A program made the translations under genes and the position numbers. The notes beneath the pieces were generated by a model. The model searched no databases, was not told where the DNA came from, and worked only from the letters and a program-made list of their open reading frames with translations. Positions 15,822 to 21,156 of a stretch of 21,156 bases of DNA are shown piece after piece. The DNA comes from an uncultured bacterium. Lineage in GTDB: Bacteria > Bacillota > Clostridia > Oscillospirales > Butyricicoccaceae. The stretch spans positions 1 to 21,156 of the forward strand of contig CAJMOV010000004.1 in the NCBI GenBank assembly GCA_905215125.1. Reading direction: 5' to 3'. How positions within the stretch are numbered: position 1 is the first letter of the stretch; each line of letters opens with the position of its first letter.

Positions 15822-16475
15822 TTACAGGCTGGCGGCCATCCCTTTGGCCCAGCCGGCCGCGGCGGCGGCGTCTGCCGTGTAGATGTCGGCGCCGATCTGC
15901 GAAGCGAAGGCCTGCGAGACAGGGCCGCCGCCCACCATGACCTTGATATCGCCATACAGGTTTTCTTCCTTGAGCAGATCGACGACAGCCTTCATATTGT
16001 GCATGGTCGTCGTCATCAGGGTGGACAGGCAGATGATGCGCGCACCTACTTCCTTGGCCTTGTCGACAAAGGCGCGCGGCTCGACGTCCCGCCCCAGGTC
16101 ATAGACCTGGAAGCCGGCCGCTTCCATCATGATTTTGACCAGGTTTTTGCCGATGTCGTGGGTGTCCCCCTGCACGACGCCGATGACCACGCCGACGCTG
16201 CCGCGGGTAGCATCTTGCCTGAGATGGGGGCGCAGCACGTCAAGGCCGTTGTACATGGCGTCAGAGCAGATGAGCAGCTCGGGGACGAAGTACTCCTCCT
16301 GCTCGTACAGCTCGCCCGCCTTCTCCATCCCGCTGGACAGGCCGTCGACAATGCCTTCATAGGCGTCAAACCCGTTGTCAATATACTCCTGCGCCACGCC
16401 GGCGACCGCTTCGTCCTCCATTTCCAGCACGCAGCGATCCAGCTCGGCCAGCAGCCTTTTTTTATCAGCGCTCAT
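15822..16475 (-). CDS. Corrinoid (B12-binding) methyltransferase protein, MtaC/MttC-like
   Basis: This is the methyl carrier of the system: it binds a corrinoid base-off, with a histidine as lower ligand, and alternates between the methylated and Co(I) states. Seen over 217 residues: the N-terminal four-helix cap at about 1-88 (QEYIDNGFDAYEGIVDGL and YEQEEYFVPELLICSDAM) and the Rossmann-like B12 domain with GDTHDIGKN (Asp104, His106, Gly109), LSTLMTTT at 150-157 and VGGGPVS at 181-187. These are all the expected B12 motifs. I chose ATG at 16475, with AAAGG 9 bases upstream; another ATG at 16484 directly abuts that site. It is flanked by two UroD-type methyltransferase genes, as expected for a donor-acceptor pair. 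Confidence 0.95.
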   Translation of the reverse strand: MSADKKRLLAELDRCVLEMEDEAVAGVAQEYIDNGFDAYEGIVDGLSSGMEKAGELYEQEEYFVPELLICSDAMYNGLDVLRPHLRQDATRGSVGVVIGVVQGDTHDIGKNLVKIMMEAAGFQVYDLGRDVEPRAFVDKAKEVGARIICLSTLMTTTMHNMKAVVDLLKEENLYGDIKVMVGGGPVSQAFASQIGADIYTADAAAAAGWAKGMAASL

Positions 16476-16501
16476 GCTATTCATCCTTTCCCAAGCTTAT
16501 G

Positions 16502-17632
16502 TTAAACCAGATGTTCTTCAATCAGCCCGCGGCACAGCTTGCCCTTCTGCGCGCCGCGCCCGTACCGCCGCGCAGCGTAGATGTACGCTTCTAGGTTTTC
16601 GCGCGGGGTGCCGACAGGCACGTCGCAGCCGACGGCAAGGGAATAGCCGCAGGGGCTGTCGCTGCCCTTGATGAGACACTGCTTGACCGATTCGATGACG
16701 TCGTCGATGGTGCCGTTGCGCAGCACTTCGGCCGGGGGGACGTTGCCGGAAATTTTCATCTTGTCCCCGACTGTCTGCTTGAGCTCGGCCAAATCCTCGC
16801 AGTTGTCGACGCTGAAGGAGGGAAAGCCCAATTCGACAAGATCCTTCCACATGTGCTTTGTGCGGCCGCAGATGTGGATGCCGGGGATGCTGCCGGTGAT
16901 TTCCTTGATACCGGCGAGCAGGTCGGCCATATGCGGCTTGGAAAATTCGCGGAACATGCGGTCGGAAATAAGATTGGCCGACGTCGCGGGGTCGCTGAGA
17001 CCGACCGGGATAACGCCGAACTGCTCGCAGTTGTACGCAATCCATTTGAGAGTGCACTGCACGGAAAAGTCGAGCAGGCGGTGGGCGTTTTTCTTGTCGC
17101 GGATCATGTCGCGCAGGAAAAGCTCGGGGCTGCGCAGGGAGATCGCCGTCGTCATCGGGCCGGAGCCGCCCGTTACCACCATGCACTTGCCCCCCATGCG
17201 CTCACGGATTTCATGCGCCCGCTGTATTTTCCTTTGTAGGAAGGGGTTGGCCGCAGGGTCGAAGACCAGCTCGTCCAGTATGGAGTAGTCCCTGATGACA
17301 AAGTCGGTCAGGTAGTCGGTGTCATTTTCGGGGTAGACAGCGGTTGAGCCCAGCGCTTCGCCGACGCCGCGCAGCATCAAATTGGTGTTGGCGGCCATAC
17401 CATTGCCGCAAAAATCAGCCTTGGCTTTTTCCGCGACGTCAAACTGCACGTCGAGAGACCTGCGGAATTGTCCCGGCGTGTACCCGTAGAGATGGACAAG
17501 CGAATGATTCCCGCCCATAGTAAAGGGGATGCGGTCGACCTCCTGCCCCATGGCGTAGGCCTTCATGCGTTCGGGGTTCGTCATGGTGTCGGGATAGTTT
17601 TTCATCTCGCGCTTGAGCGTTTCGTAATCCAT
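16502..17632 (-). CDS. UroD-superfamily methyltransferase, probable substrate-side enzyme (MT1)
   Basis: This is a zinc methyltransferase of the UroD superfamily, 376 residues, clearly divergent from MT2. Seen: MTNPERMKAYAMGQEVDRIP near 17-36 (the usual N-terminal motif), VVTGGSGPMTTA at 152-163, GLSDPATSANLIS at 211-223, and complete zinc ligands in IHICGR (His253, Cys255) and AVGCDVPVGTP (Cys336). It is placed directly upstream of the corrinoid protein gene and 21 bases after the permease gene, which fits an enzyme acting on the imported compound. GGGAGG lies 8 bases before the ATG. Some aryl-methyl-ether and halomethane methyltransferases belong to this superfamily (established, but not specific enough to name a substrate here). 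I infer the methyl donor is what the upstream transporter imports. Confidence 0.88.
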   Translation of the reverse strand: MDYETLKREMKNYPDTMTNPERMKAYAMGQEVDRIPFTMGGNHSLVHLYGYTPGQFRRSLDVQFDVAEKAKADFCGNGMAANTNLMLRGVGEALGSTAVYPENDTDYLTDFVIRDYSILDELVFDPAANPFLQRKIQRAHEIRERMGGKCMVVTGGSGPMTTAISLRSPELFLRDMIRDKKNAHRLLDFSVQCTLKWIAYNCEQFGVIPVGLSDPATSANLISDRMFREFSKPHMADLLAGIKEITGSIPGIHICGRTKHMWKDLVELGFPSFSVDNCEDLAELKQTVGDKMKISGNVPPAEVLRNGTIDDVIESVKQCLIKGSDSPCGYSLAVGCDVPVGTPRENLEAYIYAARRYGRGAQKGKLCRGLIEEHLV

Positions 17633-17653
17633 TGCGATGCCTCCCCGCTGATG

Positions 17654-18316
17654 CTATCTCAGCTTTTTATAAACGGCGTTGCCGATCAGCTGGATGACCT
17701 GCACCAGCACGACCAGGATGGCGACCGTTGAATACATGATTTGGTCGTTGAAGTTGTTATAGCCATATCGTATGGCGATATTGCCCAGGCCCCCGGCGCC
17801 GACCATGCCGGCCGCCGTTGTCGCCCCCAGCGCCGCGACGGTGGCAAAGCAGACGACCGACGCGATACCGGGAATGGATTCGACGATGATGACGTGCCAG
17901 ATGATCTGGAACGTCGACGCGCCAAAGGATTTAGCCGCCTCGACAGCCTCTTTGCTGACCTCGTCCATATGGCTCTGTATCAGCCGTCCCATATAGGGCG
18001 ACATACTGACGCACAGCGGGAAGATGGCCGCTTTGACGCCGATGGAGGAGCCGGTGAGAAAGCGCGTCACCGGGATGAGGGACACCATCAGGATGACAAA
18101 GGGGAAGGATCGGATGAGGTTGATAATGACGTCCATCGTGCGGTAGATAAAGCGGTTGGGACGCAGGCCCTCGGGCCGCGTGACATGCAGGACGACGGCG
18201 ATGACCATTCCCACGGCAAAGGAGATGAGCACCGTGAAGAACATAACCTGTATGGTGGTGACAAAGGCGGGCCAGACGATCTCGCCGATATATTGCTGTA
18301 AGGTAAGCCGTTCCAT
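17654..18316 (-). CDS. metI: MetI-type ABC transporter permease
   Basis: This is an inner-membrane permease of 220 residues, working as a homodimer with the MetN-type ATPase. Seen: about five hydrophobic spans, beginning near residues 15-42 (FVTTIQVMFFTVLISFAVGM), and the EAA loop EAAKSFGASTFQIIWHVI at about 127-144 that docks onto the ATPase, followed by GAGGLGNIAIRYGY, typical of MetI. Length is normal. The ATG lies three bases after the MetN stop; GGGGAGG inside the end of metN is the likely ribosome site. Next downstream is MT1. The family includes methionine importers, but the paired receptors here look altered, so the transported compound is uncertain. Confidence 0.93.
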   Translation of the reverse strand: MERLTLQQYIGEIVWPAFVTTIQVMFFTVLISFAVGMVIAVVLHVTRPEGLRPNRFIYRTMDVIINLIRSFPFVILMVSLIPVTRFLTGSSIGVKAAIFPLCVSMSPYMGRLIQSHMDEVSKEAVEAAKSFGASTFQIIWHVIIVESIPGIASVVCFATVAALGATTAAGMVGAGGLGNIAIRYGYNNFNDQIMYSTVAILVVLVQVIQLIGNAVYKKLR

Positions 18317-18319
18317 TGT

Positions 18320-19279
18320 TCAGGATACCTCCCCGACGGCGCACCATAAAAGCTGCTGCTCTGCAAAAAGCCGGCGCAGCCGGGGGGCGCTGTCCTCTGT
18401 GACATTGACGGTGACCTCAGTAAAGGGGTCGCCGCGATAAGCGTTGGTGCTGGTGGAAAGGATTTTGGCGCCGTAGCTGTTGTAAACGGCGGGGATGAGA
18501 TCCATCTGCCCGGCCGACAGCAGGAAGGAGAAGGTCCTGCCTTCGGCAGGGTAGCTTTCCTTTTCACGGCCCAAAAGGGTCATCAGCGCCTCCGGCTTTT
18601 GCAGGAAAACCTCTTTAACGCCGCCGGCCGCGGCAATTTTTCCATTTTCCAGGATGGATATGGTGTCGCACACTTCGCGTACAACTTCCATCTGATGGGT
18701 GACGACGATGATGGTCAGCCCCAGCTTTTTATTGATTTCACGCAGGAGACCCAGCACCGCACGCGTCGTTTTGGGATCCAGAGCGCTCGTTGCCTCGTCG
18801 CACAGGAGAAGATGGGAGTCAAGCGCCAAGGCGCGCGCAATGGCGACGCGCTGCTTTTGCCCGCCCGACAGCACCGACGGCCGTTCGTCTATCTTGTCGG
18901 CGATGTCGACCAGCTCCAAAAGCTCGCGCACCCGATTGTCGACGGCCGCCTTGTCCATTTTCCAGCACCGCATGGGCAGCGCGACATTCTGATACACTGT
19001 GCGCCGCTCGATCAGGGAAAACTGCTGGAAAATCATGCCGATACCGCGGCGAAGCTCGCGGATCTGCTGCTTGGACAGCTCGCGGATTTCCGTCCCGTCG
19101 ATTTTCAGGCTGCCGCTTCCGTACTCCTCCAGCCCGTTGATGCAGCGCAGAAGGGTCGATTTCCCCGCGCCGCTGCGCCCGACCAGGCCGTATATCTCCC
19201 CTGTCTGGATCGTCAGGCTGATATTCTTCAGCACCTCCAGCGTGCCGAAGGACTTGCAGAGATTGTGGATTTCTATCAT
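18320..19279 (-). CDS. metN: MetN-type ABC transporter ATPase with C-terminal NIL domain
   Basis: This is the cytosolic ATPase of a MetNI-type importer, 319 residues. Seen: Walker A GRSGAGKST at 34-42, Q-loop MIFQQFSL, signature LSGGQKQR, Walker B LLLCDEATSALD, and switch histidine VVTHQME. From about residue 245 a C-terminal domain ending in a ferredoxin-like fold (FTEVTVNVTEDSAPRLRRLF) matches the NIL domain, through which methionine inhibits E. coli MetN. A feedback ligand may bind here too. GAGG lies 7 bases before the ATG. It is separated from the receptor gene by a 102-base gap with a large hairpin and is almost joined to the permease gene. Confidence 0.95.
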   Translation of the reverse strand: MIEIHNLCKSFGTLEVLKNISLTIQTGEIYGLVGRSGAGKSTLLRCINGLEEYGSGSLKIDGTEIRELSKQQIRELRRGIGMIFQQFSLIERRTVYQNVALPMRCWKMDKAAVDNRVRELLELVDIADKIDERPSVLSGGQKQRVAIARALALDSHLLLCDEATSALDPKTTRAVLGLLREINKKLGLTIIVVTHQMEVVREVCDTISILENGKIAAAGGVKEVFLQKPEALMTLLGREKESYPAEGRTFSFLLSAGQMDLIPAVYNSYGAKILSTSTNAYRGDPFTEVTVNVTEDSAPRLRRLFAEQQLLWCAVGEVS

Positions 19280-19309
19280 ATCAGTTCCTCTTTCGCCCGG
19301 CTATTGATG

Positions 19310-19352
19310 CGCCAAGGCGGGGGATGCCCTTCGGCATCCGTCCGCCCTGGCG
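19310..19352 (-). repeat. Long GC-rich hairpin between receptor and ATPase genes
   Basis: CGCCAaGGCGG (19310-19320) pairs with CCGCCcTGGCG (19342-19352) with one mismatch, and inside it GGATGCC pairs with GGCATCC around a short loop. No T-run follows in the minus direction, so it is not a classic terminator. Such hairpins after receptor genes often protect the upstream mRNA, giving more receptor than ATPase; here that is inference. Confidence 0.6.
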
Positions 19353-19381
19353 CTTTGTGCTAATGAACCTGACAACACCAT

Positions 19382-20317
19382 TTACTGTTCATCACGGAAG
19401 AGGATTTTCCAGATGGGGACAGGGTCGTTTTGAGAATTGATAATTTCAACCATCTCGTCGCTGGTCATGGCTTCCATCAGGTCCTTGACCCACTGGGCGT
19501 CCTTGTCTTCATCGCGGACCGCGACGACCTGGGGATAAGCGACTTCCTCATCAAACAGCTTGAGCAGGTTGGTCTGATATTTTTCCTGGCTCTTGTTGGA
19601 ATAGAAGACCATGGCCAGGTCGACGTCGTCCTCCAGCGCTGCGTAGCGCGAGAACATGGAGACCTCGACAAATTCCAGTTCCTTGGGGTTTTCCTCGATG
19701 TCGAACAGCGTGTAGTTGGAATCCTCGGGGATTTCCTTCAGCGTGATCCAGCCGATGGAGGCCAGATCCTCCAGGTTGACGGAAAGGTTGCTGGCGTCGT
19801 CGGCAACGGCAATGGAAGCGCCGTTGGGCACCTCGTCCAACGAAGAATACTTTTTGGACACAATGGCGTCAATGCTGGACATGAGATAAGGCTCGCAGGC
19901 GTGCAGATTGGTGCCGTTGGAAGCGTTGTAGGCCTTCAGATAGGGCAGATGCTGGATGCAGTTGACGTCGATGGAGCCCTCGGTCAGCGCGGTGTTGGCA
20001 ACGACAGGGTCGTCAAAGACTTTGAGTTCTACCTCATAGCCCCATTCGGCCATCATGTCGGGGACAAAGCTGACGAAGTCCTCGAAGGTGGCGGTGATGC
20101 CGTAAACGATCTTCTGCTTGTTGGGATCAGCCTGACGGGTTTCCTCTTCCGTATCCGTATCGTCGCCGGTCTGGGGGTCGTCGTTTGTCTGCGGGTCATC
20201 CTGGGCTTGGTTCTGGTCGGCATCGCCGCCACCCTGCGTCTGGGTGTCTCCGCTGCACGCGGCCAGAAGGCCGACGAGCATCATCAATGCGAGCAGCAGG
20301 CTCAATGTCTTTTTCAT
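19382..20317 (-). CDS. MetQ/NlpA family ABC transporter substrate-binding lipoprotein (copy 1)
   Basis: This is a lipid-anchored extracytoplasmic receptor for the MetNI-type importer, 311 residues. Seen: a signal with lipobox LLAAC (Cys21), an unusually long acidic linker to about residue 66 with repeated DPQT units, and a MetQ-type domain from KIVYGITATFEDF. IDVNCIQHLPYL at 117-126 corresponds to the usual DANYFQHxPYL ligand loop. The segment DASNLSVNLEDL at 174-185 corresponds to the usual NxxR stretch, but the arginine that holds the methionine carboxylate is Val180, and the later NGNYA loop reads FYSNKSQEKY. The ligand may therefore not be methionine. AAGGAG lies 7 bases before the ATG. 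It is a tandem paralog of the gene 30 bases upstream. Confidence 0.92.
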   Translation of the reverse strand: MKKTLSLLLALMMLVGLLAACSGDTQTQGGGDADQNQAQDDPQTNDDPQTGDDTDTEEETRQADPNKQKIVYGITATFEDFVSFVPDMMAEWGYEVELKVFDDPVVANTALTEGSIDVNCIQHLPYLKAYNASNGTNLHACEPYLMSSIDAIVSKKYSSLDEVPNGASIAVADDASNLSVNLEDLASIGWITLKEIPEDSNYTLFDIEENPKELEFVEVSMFSRYAALEDDVDLAMVFYSNKSQEKYQTNLLKLFDEEVAYPQVVAVRDEDKDAQWVKDLMEAMTSDEMVEIINSQNDPVPIWKILFRDEQ

Positions 20318-20347
20318 GTTGTCTCTCCTTTTTGAACGTGGTTTTGC

Positions 20348-21156
20348 TTATTGAAACAGAATCTTCCACTGCAGGGCAGGTTGATTCTTGCTCTCGATGA
20401 TTTCGACCTGCTTTTCGCTGGTCATAGCCTCCATCAGGTCCTTGACCCATTGGGCGTCCTTGTCCTCGCCGCGCACAGCGACGACGACGGGATAGGCCAC
20501 CTCCTCGGTGTCGAACAGCTTGAGCAGATTGGTCTGGTACTTTTCCTGGCTGGTGTTGGAGAAGAAGACCATGGCCATGTCGACGCCGTCGTCCAGCGCA
20601 GAGAAGCGCGCGAACATGGAGACCTCGACAAACTCTAGCTCCTTGAGGTTTTCCTCGATGTCAAACAGGGTGTAGTAGGACCCTTCGGGGATCTCTTTCA
20701 GGGTGATCCAGCCCAGCGAGGCCAGATCCTCGAGATTGACGGAGAGGTTGCTCGCGTCGTCAGCCACGGCGATGGAAGCGCCGTTGGGCACCTCGTCCAA
20801 CGAAGAATACTTTTTGGATACGATGGAATCCATGCTGGTCATGATATAAGGCTCGCAGGCGTGCAGATCAGTGCCGTTTGCCTCATTATAGGCGTTGAGA
20901 TAAGGCACATGCTGATAAAAGTTGGCGTCAATAGACCCTTCTACCAGGGCGGTGTTGGCCAGAACTGTGTCGTCAAGGCTTGTAATTTCCACCTCATAGC
21001 CCCATTCGGCCATCATGTCGGGGACAAAGCTGACGAAGTCTTCAAAAGAGGCCATAGTGCCCAGCACAATCTTCTGCTTGTCGGGGTCGGCCTGGTGGGT
21101 CCCGCCTTCCGGCTCGTCTTCGTTTCCGGTCTGCGGCTCGTCCTGGGTTTGGTTCT
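20348..21156 (-). CDS. MetQ/NlpA family substrate-binding lipoprotein (copy 2), N-terminus beyond window
   Basis: This is the first visible gene of region B, open to the right edge. The visible part begins within an acidic linker (NQTQDEPQTGNEDEPEGG) like that of copy 1, so the signal peptide and lipid-anchor cysteine must lie outside the window. An internal GTG at 21067 is not the start, because the linker and the KQKIV strand upstream of it are conserved between the copies. The MetQ-type domain carries IDANFYQHVPYL, closer to true MetQ than copy 1, but shares the DASNLSVNLEDL stretch without arginine. It ends WKILFQ. Two DNA stretches of 47 and 50 bases are identical to copy 1 at a constant 960-base offset, showing a fairly recent tandem duplication. 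Confidence 0.92.
   Translation of the reverse strand, partial: NQTQDEPQTGNEDEPEGGTHQADPDKQKIVLGTMASFEDFVSFVPDMMAEWGYEVEITSLDDTVLANTALVEGSIDANFYQHVPYLNAYNEANGTDLHACEPYIMTSMDSIVSKKYSSLDEVPNGASIAVADDASNLSVNLEDLASLGWITLKEIPEGSYYTLFDIEENLKELEFVEVSMFARFSALDDGVDMAMVFFSNTSQEKYQTNLLKLFDTEEVAYPVVVAVRGEDKDAQWVKDLMEAMTSEKQVEIIESKNQPALQWKILFQ

Noticed and set aside
14728..17632. Heme-pathway uroporphyrinogen decarboxylase for MT1 and MT2
   Set aside because: Both carry the HxC...C zinc set of methyltransferases and flank a corrinoid protein gene.
9183..21156. Pyrrolysine or selenocysteine read-through in the methyltransferase genes
   Set aside because: All frames end at positions expected from family length or directly before the next gene, and no MttB/MtmB/MtbB-type gene is present.

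Overview
The window looks like a GC-rich chromosome segment of an anaerobic Clostridia-type Firmicute, possibly an Oscillospiraceae-like gut organism (inference). The basis is strong AAGGAGG-type ribosome sites, sigma-A promoters, MKK...C lipoproteins with long acidic linkers, and oxygen-sensitive corrinoid and Fe-S enzymes. Sixteen of the 17 protein genes run on the minus strand. I see no tRNA, rRNA, CRISPR array, transposase or phage gene. The longest stretch without a gene is about 130 bases (6948-7075).

Region A (1-6947, minus) is a peptide and amino-acid catabolic cluster. In transcription order it holds a class I/II aminotransferase, an M24 Xaa-Pro-type peptidase, an oligopeptide-binding lipoprotein, an intrinsic terminator, a metal-dependent amidohydrolase of the imidazolonepropionase/dipeptidase type, and an M32 carboxypeptidase cut by the left edge about ten residues before its expected end. 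A sigma-A promoter at 6987-7016 drives it. A perfect 19-bp inverted repeat (6964-6982) lies over the predicted transcription start.

The regulatory centre (7076-9070) holds a Crp/Fnr-family regulator (minus) and, divergent from it, a kynureninase-like class V PLP enzyme (plus). They share a 110-bp promoter region. A strong hairpin at 9097-9131, with its U-tract on the minus strand, separates the plus gene from region B.

Region B (9183-21156, minus, running past the right edge) is a compact array of 11 genes. In transcription order these are two tandem MetQ/NlpA-like lipoproteins (the first cut by the edge), a MetN-type ATPase, a MetI-type permease, a UroD-superfamily methyltransferase (MT1), a B12-binding corrinoid protein, a second UroD-type methyltransferase (MT2), a RACo-like 2Fe-2S/ASKHA corrinoid activator, a shortened methyltransferase paralog without the zinc ligands (MT3), a CobW-type GTPase with a His-rich segment, a double-cubane-cluster-type reductase of the 2-hydroxyacyl-CoA dehydratase family, and its BadF/HgdC-type ATPase activator.

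I read region B as uptake of an unknown methylated compound, transfer of its methyl group to a corrinoid protein, and ATP-dependent low-potential reduction. It holds no MttB-type methyltransferase and no pterin-binding methyltransferase, so the substrate and the final methyl acceptor are open. The receptors lack the conserved methionine-carboxylate arginine, so methionine is not a safe guess. This array is the best candidate in the window for an undescribed system.
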